64,000 nt of DNA from Planctomycetaceae bacterium (lineage in GTDB: Bacteria > Planctomycetota > Planctomycetia > Pirellulales > Pirellulaceae): positions 62,001 through 126,000 of the forward strand of contig JAEUIQ010000075.1 of assembly GCA_016794985.1 (NCBI GenBank), given 5' to 3'. Of the stretch, positions 37,130 through 44,960 are shown piece by piece. A program made the translations under genes and the position numbers. Below the pieces are notes generated by a model. It was not told the origin of the DNA, searched no databases, and was given only the letters and a program-made list of their open reading frames with translations. Within the stretch, counting starts at the first letter, position 1, and each line of letters starts with the position of its first letter.

Positions 37130-38363
37130 GGGGCAACTCCAGGGGGGCGGCGCCTACGGTTACCACCGACGAGATTTGGATGGGATGATCGGCCAGGTAT
37201 TGATTGACTCGGGGGACTGTCAAGCGATTTAATTGTTCGTTGATTTCTTCTTTTGTACGAACCCGACGGAGATAGAACCAATCACTCCCAATGGCGCCGG
37301 CGCGCGCACGGCACGATTCTTGTTGGGCCATCAATCCGGTGCGTACCTGTACCTTGATTCGCCGCAGTTCATCTTCGTCAATTCCCAACTGGACTCGCGA
37401 AAATTCAGCGATGATTGTATCCAAGGTTTCCTGCGCGCGAGCCGTCGTTGTGCCAGAATAAGCTGTAATGCACGCCGCATCCAATAAAGAGTGAATTCCC
37501 GCGAAAACCGAATAACATAGCCCACGTTTTTCCCGCACCTCTTGAAAGAGTCGCGAACTCATGCCGTCTCCCAAGACACCGACGGCACAGCGAATCAAAA
37601 AGTAATCATCTTGTCCAAAGGGCACGGTCGGCGCCGCCAACGCAATATGCGTTTGTTGACTTTCTTCGACCAAGTGTTGGTACCCGCCTTTACCCAACGT
37701 TCGATCGAAGGCTGTCTGTGGAGTCGCTTGCCAGTCGCCCCATAAGCTCTCGATCTTCCGCAAGCATTGATCCCAGTCAAAATTTCCGGCAATCGCCAAG
37801 ATCATTCCTTGAGGAGAGAAATGTTCTTGATAAAAGTTCGCTACCTGCGATCCCGTGATGTTCTCTAATTCGTCCAAATTTCCATCGGGCCAGCGCCCCA
37901 ACGTTAGGCCAAAGAAATGCTCTCTTAAAGTTCGCAATGTTTGTTGAGGCAGGTCGTCTTGCTGAGAATACAATTCCTGAAGACACACGAGCCTTGCGGA
38001 TTCTAATTCAGAGGCAGAAAGTCTCGCTTCACGCGAGAGCTTCGCGTAAAGTTCCAATACTGGCAAAAAGTTTTCCCTCAGGCATGATCCAGAGAATCCA
38101 GTATGGTAGGTGCCAACATGATTTCCCGTATTCGCCCCCAACAATTCCAACGCTTCCAAAAATTGTCGATTGTCGTACTCCGCACAACCCCGTTCCGACA
38201 TCTCGCAGGTCAAAGCTGCTAAGCCATTTTGGCCCATCGGTTGGTAGGCCGAACCAGCCGGAAATTGCAGCGAAAACGCCGCCGTATTCAACCACGGCAT
38301 GGTTTCACCCAACACCACCAAACCGTTGGCAAAGCAGTGCTGAAATTGGTTTTTCTCCGGCAT
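37116..38363 (-). CDS. M16 family peptidase-like protein lacking the zinc motif (partner subunit)
   Basis: 415 residues with M16 alpha/beta folds throughout. The position of HxxEH reads LAALTCEMS, so no histidine pair is present and zinc cannot be bound. It keeps the substrate-handling loop LFQEVREKRGLCYSV, the R/Y pair in the C-terminal M16 half that closes the chamber of the active partner. This active/inactive division matches known bacterial M16 heterodimers. The start ATG has GGAG upstream. It is the second gene of a likely three-gene run with the unknown gene at 38398. Confidence 0.93.
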   Translation of the reverse strand: MPEKNQFQHCFANGLVVLGETMPWLNTAAFSLQFPAGSAYQPMGQNGLAALTCEMSERGCAEYDNRQFLEALELLGANTGNHVGTYHTGFSGSCLRENFLPVLELYAKLSREARLSASELESARLVCLQELYSQQDDLPQQTLRTLREHFFGLTLGRWPDGNLDELENITGSQVANFYQEHFSPQGMILAIAGNFDWDQCLRKIESLWGDWQATPQTAFDRTLGKGGYQHLVEESQQTHIALAAPTVPFGQDDYFLIRCAVGVLGDGMSSRLFQEVREKRGLCYSVFAGIHSLLDAACITAYSGTTTARAQETLDTIIAEFSRVQLGIDEDELRRIKVQVRTGLMAQQESCRARAGAIGSDWFYLRRVRTKEEINEQLNRLTVPRVNQYLADHPIQISSVVTVGAAPLELPHGVC

Positions 38364-38397
38364 TCACAACTCCAAAAAAGAAACAACGAACCGCGAC

Positions 38398-39219
38398 TCA
38401 AACGGTCAACGGTTGTGGCGACGATAAGAACTCGCGCAATAAATCCAACATTCGCTCGCGAGAATCCAAGTTGGATGGCAGCCACAAGCACCACAAACGA
38501 GCTCGGCGAATCACACCTTTTTCCAGGAAGCCCATTTGCAGGTCGTACTTGATTGAGACATTAAAAACACCAGCCTTGGTGGGCACCAGCTCCAAACACA
38601 GTTGCCGTTGATCGCCGGCAGCCGTGGCGATCGCCACGCTTCCCGCGGCGTTTGGTAAATCAAGCAATACAATTCTTTGTCCAGCCAGAGGGGATTCCCA
38701 GGTCGTGGGACTCGATTCCCATTCCGACCGACCACGCTCAAGTGCCGTGAACTCGGCACAACCGCCCGCGGCGTCAGTGACACCGACGACAACGCCTGCG
38801 GCTTCAAATTCGGACGCGACCGACCATTGAATGTTCTCATCCAACAATCGAGTGTTCGCGGAAACGAGCCACTCGAGTGACATTCCTCCTGCGGGAATCA
38901 CGGTCGGTCGCCAATAACATTCAACCCCAGTTGGAGTCGATTCCGAATAAGGATACTCCAGAATCAAATCGCTGCCCCGGACGTGATGCTGCAAATCACT
39001 CGCCGACCAAGCCAAAACGCCGGCCTTCAAATGACCTTCCAAGGCGAATAGTCGATGTAACGGAAGCGCCCCTCCGTTCGGAAGTTGCCAATCAACCGCC
39101 CCATCCAATACATCCGGCAATCCAAGTCGGAACCGAGGTGTGTTTTCCTCGGCTGCCCACCATTGGTATTGAATTGCCTGAAACTTCCAACTCATTGAAT
39201 CCCAATCCAGATGAACCAC
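38398..39219 (-). CDS. Hypothetical protein, 273 aa
   Basis: I do not recognise the family. It is a soluble-looking protein without a signal peptide or membrane segment, rich in Trp (WKFQAIQYQWWAAEEN) and beta-strand patterns, and acidic. It has an in-frame ATG at 39195 eight codons inside the GTG start at 39219. It lies 34 bases upstream of the inactive M16 subunit on the same strand, so it may be co-transcribed with the protease pair, but this does not say what it does. Confidence 0.68.
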   Translation of the reverse strand: MVHLDWDSMSWKFQAIQYQWWAAEENTPRFRLGLPDVLDGAVDWQLPNGGALPLHRLFALEGHLKAGVLAWSASDLQHHVRGSDLILEYPYSESTPTGVECYWRPTVIPAGGMSLEWLVSANTRLLDENIQWSVASEFEAAGVVVGVTDAAGGCAEFTALERGRSEWESSPTTWESPLAGQRIVLLDLPNAAGSVAIATAAGDQRQLCLELVPTKAGVFNVSIKYDLQMGFLEKGVIRRARLWCLWLPSNLDSRERMLDLLREFLSSPQPLTV

Positions 39220-39314
39220 GCCCCGAACTGACCGACTATCGTTGACTTAACAACCACGCAGGTCAAGGCGGCACTCCGTCTTGCACAGATTGGTCAACGG
39301 GCAGCCTTGAAATC

Positions 39315-40352
39315 CTACATTGGTTCCGTGATGTGACAGAATCTTCGCCAATATGCTGCCTGGTGGGTTGTCAAAGAATCGACCTGCTGGGGTGTCAAGT
39401 GAACGGCTTCTACGCGAGCTGCATGCCATTCCGATTCGGGAAGATCTTGCCAGTTCTCCACAACAAAACTGGCCCCAAACAGACTTGCACCTCGAAAGTC
39501 GCAACCTCGCATTTCAGCACCACAAAAGTTGGCGCCCTCCACGTCGGCCTCCACAAAACTCGCGTTCAACAAGTTCGCGTTTTCAAAATGGGCGTTGGAA
39601 AGATTGGCTTGGCTGAAGTCTGCGTTCGACAATTGCGCTCGCCTGAAACTCGCATCGCGGAGGATGGCGCGACAACCCAATAGACCGGACAAATCAACAC
39701 CGTCGCCCTGGAAGCCCCGCAAATCGCGAGAACGCAAGTCTCGCGTCTCTAACATCTGCTTCGCCGTTCGCTTGTCGATGTTGGCAGCAATGTAGCGTTG
39801 TTCCTGCCATGGATCAGCCAGATTGTGATAGCCCGCATCCGCCTCCCAATACCCCAGCTTATCTTCGAGCAAGAATTCGACACCGCAGAGCCATTTTACA
39901 CTTTTGTAAAAGTAACGATTGGGCACGATGTTTCGCAGTGGGCCACCATGCTCGTCCGGCAGCGGTTGTCCGTCAACTTGCCAGGCCAACAGAGTCTCCA
40001 ATTCGAGCGCCGTCGATAACTCGAGGCTGGAGGAGTGTTTCCGGTCGCTACACGCTGCGAACGAAACATACTTGGCCTTACTGGAAACGCCAATTTCAGC
40101 CATCAAATCTCGGAGAGAGACGCCGAGAAACTCGACCCCCAGCTTGGACCAGCGCGTCACACAATGAATGTCGATACTCCGCCGAGTTTGCGGCAGACTC
40201 TGCAAGTCATTTAGTGTCAAACAGGTCGGTCGATCGACAAGACCTTGGACTTCCAATTTCCAAATTGGCGGTCGCGGTCCACTCTGACGTTCACCCACCA
40301 AGGGCCACTTGTTGCCAGAGACCAATTGTTGACCCGGGGGCAGGCAGCTCAT
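39315..40352 (-). CDS. Sulfite-oxidase-type molybdopterin domain fused to pentapeptide repeats
   Basis: 345 residues. Residues about 20-190 match the oxidoreductase molybdopterin-binding domain (sulfite oxidase/YedY): HCVTRWSKLGVEFLGV (63-78) carries the Cys64 that would ligate molybdenum, and GPLRNIVPNRYFYKSVKWL is typical later. Residues about 205-305 are pentapeptide repeats of the A(D/N)LSN type (NADFSQANLSNAHFENANLL), folding as a right-handed quadrilateral helix. There is no signal peptide, unlike most YedY enzymes. The fusion is unusual. It starts 18 bases after the RegA-like response regulator gene. Confidence 0.88.
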   Translation of the reverse strand: MSCLPPGQQLVSGNKWPLVGERQSGPRPPIWKLEVQGLVDRPTCLTLNDLQSLPQTRRSIDIHCVTRWSKLGVEFLGVSLRDLMAEIGVSSKAKYVSFAACSDRKHSSSLELSTALELETLLAWQVDGQPLPDEHGGPLRNIVPNRYFYKSVKWLCGVEFLLEDKLGYWEADAGYHNLADPWQEQRYIAANIDKRTAKQMLETRDLRSRDLRGFQGDGVDLSGLLGCRAILRDASFRRAQLSNADFSQANLSNAHFENANLLNASFVEADVEGANFCGAEMRGCDFRGASLFGASFVVENWQDLPESEWHAARVEAVHLTPQQVDSLTTHQAAYWRRFCHITEPM

Positions 40353-40370
40353 GCAGATACGACGTTCATT

Positions 40371-40913
40371 TCACGGAGCAAGTTTTTTTAATTTTCGCTG
40401 GAGTGTTCGGCGTGGAATGTCCAACTGCCTTGCCGCCTGCGAAATATTGCCGTTGCAGTCGGCCAGGACTCGTTGAATGTGCTCCCACTGAGCCTCGGCC
40501 AAGCTTTGGGTGCCAAACGACTCGGGCTCTGGCTCAGGGATTTCCGTGTCCGGAATTTCAAAACCCAGCGCGCGACAAATTTGGTCGGCGTCAGCAGGTT
40601 TTGTCATGTAGTTGACCGCGCCTAGCTTTACGGCTTCCACCGCGTTGGCGATACTGCCATAGCCCGTCAGCATGATCGCCTTTAGGTTCGGCAATATCTC
40701 AATCAAATCCTTCAAGATCTCGGTACCGCCGCGCCCCGGCATCTTAAGATCCAATACCGCGTAGTCCGGTTTGTATTGGTGGGCAATCTCGATGGCGGTG
40801 TCGTAGCCATCGCCTTCAAACACTACGAATCCTCGCCGCTGCATCGCGCGTTTCATCCGGCTCCGAAGAATATCATCGTCGTCAACGATCAAAAGCTTCA
40901 TTCCGTCGGTCAT
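40371..40913 (-). CDS. RegA/PrrA-type response regulator
   Basis: 180 residues. The receiver domain has the acidic pocket DDDD (11-14), phospho-acceptor Asp55 in VLDLKMPGRGG, and Lys105. The C-terminus is a Fis-type HTH (NGNISQAARQLDIPRRTLQR, about 155-174), as in RegA, PrrA and ActR, without a sigma-54 ATPase domain. The ATG at 40913 follows GAGG. It is 139 bases downstream of the cognate-looking kinase gene. The pair should respond to redox or respiration state by inference from the family. Confidence 0.93.
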   Translation of the reverse strand: MTDGMKLLIVDDDDILRSRMKRAMQRRGFVVFEGDGYDTAIEIAHQYKPDYAVLDLKMPGRGGTEILKDLIEILPNLKAIMLTGYGSIANAVEAVKLGAVNYMTKPADADQICRALGFEIPDTEIPEPEPESFGTQSLAEAQWEHIQRVLADCNGNISQAARQLDIPRRTLQRKLKKLAP

Positions 40914-41052
40914 TTTTGCGGCCTCAACTCAATAACTTGAAATCCTCTGCCCATTTAAAACCTCTTCTCAATATACCCGCAAAACTACGCCGATGTAATC
41001 CTGTTTTGCGTTCCCGCAGGAACAAAGACCAGGCCGAGAAGCCGCGCGTCCT

Positions 41053-42459
41053 TTAGACTCCTAGGTTGGTATTTTGCCGCCGCGGCAATGTGACCGTCAC
41101 GGTGGTTCCGACACGCGATTTGGATTCAATGCGAATCTGCCCTCCCAAACGCTCGATAACACTTCGAGCCAAGAACACGCCGAGTCCCATGCCACTCCCG
41201 GGCGCCTTCGTTGTAAAAAATGGCTCACTTACCCGCTGGAGGATTTCTTCCGGCATGCCGGGGCCGCGATCTTGAATCACAAGCGTCCAGCGCGATTCCA
41301 AACGGCTGGTCAAACGAATGGGACCTCCACTCGGGACGGCGTCGATGGCGTTCTTGACCAAGGCACGCAAGGCTTGCGCCACTGCGATGGGCGGCAGTTG
41401 AATCGCCTCCGACTTGCTGGCCTGATCCAAGTCTATCCCTAACGGTTCATTGATTACTTTTTGCAATTCGATCAACACATCTTGCAGTAATCGTTCCGGA
41501 GTGATTTCGCCAAAGGTCTCTCCAATGGCCTGACCAGCTCCCACGGCCATGCGATTGAGGATTCTGCGGCAGCGTTCTACTTCGCTGCGAATCAAAGATA
41601 AGTCTTCGCACAGTTCGTCAGGCAGCGCTTGGCTCCGGCCCATCGCTTCCGCTTCCTTGGCCACCACCGCAATGGTCGAGAGCGGCGTGGCCAACTCGTG
41701 GGCGGCCCCCGCCGCGAGCGTGCCCAACGCCTCATACTTCTCCGATTTGCTTTTCTGCGATTGGATTTGTCGCAAGTCCAATTCATGTTGCCGCAATTCT
41801 CCTGTCAATCGCGTCATGAAGTAGACAATCACGCTGCTGCAAGTCAGAAAAGCAATGAAGAGCCCGAAATGTCGCAGGTCGCCCTGCCCGATCGTGTAAA
41901 TCGGCGGCAGCATTTCGACGCCGGCAACGACGAGTAACGGTCGATGCACAAACAACAGCAATCCAAAACAGATGACCCCAACAAAATGAAAGATGACCGC
42001 CGTCACGCGCGGTAACAACACACCCGCTAAACTCAAGTTCACAAAAAAGAACAATGAAAACGGATTGTTGGGGCCGCCCGTCCAGTACAGCAGCGCGGTC
42101 AATGAACTCAGGTCTAGAATCATCACCACCAACAACAACGTGTCGGAAGTCGGCAGCTGCTGCTCCCGACGTTGAGACAGTCGCACCGTCCAGGCCACTA
42201 ATCCGATGTTTGTCAAAACGGTCAACGTAATGACAGGCCCCAACGGTAAAAAGGGGAGCTCGACCTGGAATGCATATATCACCACCGAGATGACCAGCAA
42301 CTGGCCCAAACAGGCCACCCACCGCAACTTGATCAGCCACGATAGGTTCACCAACATTCGTTGACCGGCACCGCCTTCTGAGAAGGCGTTTGGCCCCGAG
42401 AACGCGATACCCTTCTCGCGTTCACTTGCCGAGGGTTCTGAGGAAAACTTCCGATTCAT
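41053..42459 (-). CDS. RegB/PrrB-like redox sensor histidine kinase
   Basis: 468 residues. Six hydrophobic helices in the first 220 residues include GGPNNPF (128-134), the quinone-binding-type motif of RegB. The H-box is ALGTLAAGAAHELATPLSTI with His254, and the ATPase has N- and G-box elements (NAIDAVPSGG, GMGLGVFLARSVIERLGG). Cys297 in ERCRRIL lies 43 residues after the His, close to the 40-residue offset of the redox-active Cys265 in Rhodobacter RegB. A TTG at 42474 is an alternative start. It diverges from the small exported-looking gene at 42557. Confidence 0.92.
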   Translation of the reverse strand: MNRKFSSEPSASEREKGIAFSGPNAFSEGGAGQRMLVNLSWLIKLRWVACLGQLLVISVVIYAFQVELPFLPLGPVITLTVLTNIGLVAWTVRLSQRREQQLPTSDTLLLVVMILDLSSLTALLYWTGGPNNPFSLFFFVNLSLAGVLLPRVTAVIFHFVGVICFGLLLFVHRPLLVVAGVEMLPPIYTIGQGDLRHFGLFIAFLTCSSVIVYFMTRLTGELRQHELDLRQIQSQKSKSEKYEALGTLAAGAAHELATPLSTIAVVAKEAEAMGRSQALPDELCEDLSLIRSEVERCRRILNRMAVGAGQAIGETFGEITPERLLQDVLIELQKVINEPLGIDLDQASKSEAIQLPPIAVAQALRALVKNAIDAVPSGGPIRLTSRLESRWTLVIQDRGPGMPEEILQRVSEPFFTTKAPGSGMGLGVFLARSVIERLGGQIRIESKSRVGTTVTVTLPRRQNTNLGV

Positions 42460-42556
42460 CGAGTCCGATCCCAAAACAGTCGGGTGATGGCCGATAGCCC
42501 GCTGCGGTCCAATCTCTTACCATACTCGGTGCGAAGAAAACTTGGTAGGACAACAC

Positions 42557-43075
42557 ATGACCGAAGAAAAATTGGGACCGCGTGCAGGAAACCGTCCACT
42601 CAAGAAATGGGTTTTGACGCTACTACTCGTTGGGTTGGCGACTGTCCCTTCGTTGGCCACGGTCGGATTATGGATGACCGCACCTCGAGTAAAGGAAGGT
42701 GAACTGCCGGTCGCCTACATGTTCTACGATGTGGGAGATGAGCAGTTTTACGCTCAACCCGCCGAATCCCGTGAACCGTTGGATGATCCTCGACTTCAAA
42801 TTACCAACGTTGGTGCCAAAGCGATCAGCAATTTTAATGTTGTGCTCAATCACGCCCACGAAATTCGGGATCCACACCTGGTGTTGGAACCGCAACAATC
42901 GGTAACGTACCGCCTACGGAGATTTTACAATCGAGCTGGCATTCCATTTGTGCCCGAGCTAAACCCGATCAAGCACATTCGCATTTTTGCGAAACAAGCG
43001 GATCAATCGAGGGCCTCGATCCATCAAGAAGTATTGGCTGAAAAAACAACCGCTCAAGGCTCAAACCGACCATGA
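42557..43075 (+). CDS. Membrane-anchored hypothetical protein, 172 aa
   Basis: No family recognised. It has one N-terminal membrane helix (about 20-43; LTLLLVGLATVPSLATVGLW) after a basic segment and a beta-rich exported domain with Arg/His-rich loops. ATG at 42557 is preceded by AGGA. It is divergent from the RegB-like kinase (98-base gap), so both may share a regulatory region, and its last 22 bases overlap the 3' end of the convergent ABC ATPase gene. Confidence 0.7.
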   Translation: MTEEKLGPRAGNRPLKKWVLTLLLVGLATVPSLATVGLWMTAPRVKEGELPVAYMFYDVGDEQFYAQPAESREPLDDPRLQITNVGAKAISNFNVVLNHAHEIRDPHLVLEPQQSVTYRLRRFYNRAGIPFVPELNPIKHIRIFAKQADQSRASIHQEVLAEKTTAQGSNRP

Positions 43076-43758
43076 CGAAGTGTCAAAGTTCTCTGGAATC
43101 GGCAGGCGAGCATCGGATTGTGCGTCACGCACAGTAACATGCTGCCTGCTTCTTGCTGCATTTCCAACATCAAGTCAGTGACGGCCTCCGCGTTGGCTTC
43201 GTCCAGACTGCCCGTGGGCTCATCCGCGAGAATTAATGCAGGATGCAGCAACAACGCCCGAGCGACCGCCACGCGTTGCCGCTCACCGCCGGACAATTTT
43301 CCAGGAAAATGCCCGCGACGATGGTCCAACCCGACTCGTTGAATCAAGAAGTCGGCTCTTTGTTCGGTGCTCGCGGCGATGGCGCCCCATGCCAAGGCCG
43401 GCAATAGAATGTTCTCGCGCACTGTCAATTGCGGCAACAAGTGGTGCTCTTGAAACACAAATCCGATCGATTGGTTACGAAACTTCGCGGCTTCCGACGC
43501 AGGCATGAGATGTGGCTGCTGCCCGTCAATTTCGATCGTCCCTGAGTCCGGATGTTCAAGTGTTCCCAACAAGTACAAAAGAGTGCTTTTCCCACAGCCA
43601 CTCGGTCCGACAATCGCTGCGTTTTCGCCCGCGCTTAAGTTGAGGTACAGATCCCTGAGGATTGTGACCGGCTGATCACCCGAACGATATTCTTTGCACA
43701 ATTTCTCAACGCGCAGCCCGAGCCGCCCGCTGGATGAACTCGGCCCGGAACCACTCAC
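43054..43758 (-). CDS. ABC transporter ATP-binding protein (LolD/MacB-type)
   Basis: 234 residues. Walker A GPSGCGKST, the ABC signature LSGGERQRVAVARAL, Walker B LILADEPTGSLD and the switch His in CVTHN are intact. The EADxxxxxNxxIGFVFQEHHLLP core is that of the LolD/MacB/FtsE group, which pairs with a two-helix permease for lipoprotein release or efflux. No permease is adjacent. GTG at 43758 is chosen because it overlaps the upstream TGA as GTGA and has GGAGG six bases before it; the longer TTG start lacks this. Confidence 0.92.
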   Translation of the reverse strand: MSGSGPSSSSGRLGLRVEKLCKEYRSGDQPVTILRDLYLNLSAGENAAIVGPSGCGKSTLLYLLGTLEHPDSGTIEIDGQQPHLMPASEAAKFRNQSIGFVFQEHHLLPQLTVRENILLPALAWGAIAASTEQRADFLIQRVGLDHRRGHFPGKLSGGERQRVAVARALLLHPALILADEPTGSLDEANAEAVTDLMLEMQQEAGSMLLCVTHNPMLACRFQRTLTLRHGRFEP

Positions 43759-44267
43759 GGTTGTTCCTCCACTGAACAATACTGCGTCAATTTTTCACGC
43801 CAATCCCACGGAATCTCCCAAGGTTCCGGAGCATGCCCAGGCAGAATTCGGCAACATACTGCGGTGACGAATCCTTCCGCGAAAACATGCGTCGGGGCAT
43901 TGTCGAACCAGTCACGGTGGGCGGTCCAACCTCCAAAGGGGTCGTGGACCGGCTCCACCAAATTTTTGACGCCAATCGCATCAAGAAATCGAAATCGATA
44001 GGTGCAGGACGTTCGTCCGATCCGAGCCACTTGCACTTGGACCCCGAAAACGTCCTCGAATCGAACCGGGCGGAAGTAATCGCATCGCGCGGACACCCGC
44101 GGCCAACTTATCTTGTGGCCATCCCGAGATTCAACAACCGACCACCCCAAATAACGCAAAAACGCGTGCTCGGATTGCTCCATCCAGTTGAAAAAAACTG
44201 AAAAGTGGGCAATCCCAGCCGCGTCCGTATCTCGAAATTCGACCCGCTCTAGCTTCTGAAAGAACAA
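43755..44267 (-). CDS. Acyl-CoA thioesterase (4-hydroxybenzoyl-CoA thioesterase-like)
   Basis: 170 residues with a hotdog fold. VEFRDTDAAGIAHFSVFFNWMEQ is the active-site segment typical of this family, with the catalytic Asp in RDTDAAG. Such enzymes release acyl groups from CoA, with varied substrates. Start must be TTG at 44267 or later, because a TAA lies in frame right before it. It starts 9 bases after rpsR and overlaps the ABC ATPase gene. Function in this operon is unclear. Confidence 0.88.
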   Translation of the reverse strand: MFFQKLERVEFRDTDAAGIAHFSVFFNWMEQSEHAFLRYLGWSVVESRDGHKISWPRVSARCDYFRPVRFEDVFGVQVQVARIGRTSCTYRFRFLDAIGVKNLVEPVHDPFGGWTAHRDWFDNAPTHVFAEGFVTAVCCRILPGHAPEPWEIPWDWREKLTQYCSVEEQP

Positions 44268-44276
44268 TTCGGGGCC

Positions 44277-44543
44277 TTATTCGCCAACATATGGCATCAA
44301 CGCCATGAACCGAGCACGTTTGATAGCCGAAGTAATCGCATGTTGACTGGTTGCACTACAACCGGTCTTTCGTCGGCCAACAATTTTGCCATGACGATTG
44401 ACCAATTTCCGCAGAAACTCCACATCCTTGTAATCAACGTACATGGGGCGCGGTCGCTCGCCATCCACAAACAGGGGATCTCGTTTGGCGGAACGGGCAC
44501 GGGCTTTGGCTTTTGCCCGCTTACGGGCACGAATACTTACCAT
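44277..44543 (-). CDS. rpsR: 30S ribosomal protein S18
   Basis: 88 residues. A basic N-terminal arm ([18 protein letters not shown]) is followed by the conserved S18 core [17 protein letters not shown] and [19 protein letters not shown]. It binds the 30S platform beside S6 and S11. ATG at 44543 is chosen over the GTG two codons upstream. Unusually it heads a cluster with a thioesterase and an ABC ATPase instead of rpsF/rplI. Confidence 0.97.
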   Translation of the reverse strand: MVSIRARKRAKAKARARSAKRDPLFVDGERPRPMYVDYKDVEFLRKLVNRHGKIVGRRKTGCSATSQHAITSAIKRARFMALMPYVGE

Positions 44544-44960
44544 GGTCACTCTTGCAAGTTACTGGGAATCCTCATCTCTATCGCTAGGACGTGAACCTAG
44601 CGGACGAGTGATTATCGAAAAAAAACGCTGGAATGCAAGATCCATCATCCGATTTGCTGCCCAAATCACTCCTGTTTTCCCATCTTGATACGGACCAAGC
44701 GTGCCGAGTTTCCTAGTTTTTGCCGTTGCAACAGCCGGATTTAGGTCGGAATCTGCGATAATCCCTGGCCAATTTCACCGAAAAAATCGTCACAATCCGT
44801 CTTGTTAAACCGGTCTGTCGTGGCCTCGCAAAATCCCCAATTGTCAAAATTTGGCACGACTCACAGCGTGACTTAAAGTTCTGGGTTGCTGGCCAGGGTT
44901 CTGTCGATCCGAGGCCGTGCACCTATCCAATTCATTCCAATCTGCCGAGTTTTGCCAGCC
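44544..44960. other. Divergent intergenic region between rpsR and the sugar transferase gene
   Basis: About 415 bases hold the divergent promoters of rpsR (minus) and the sugar transferase (plus). I see A/T-rich patches but no pair of -35/-10 boxes I would defend, no RNA gene and no convincing small ORF. Confidence 0.4.
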
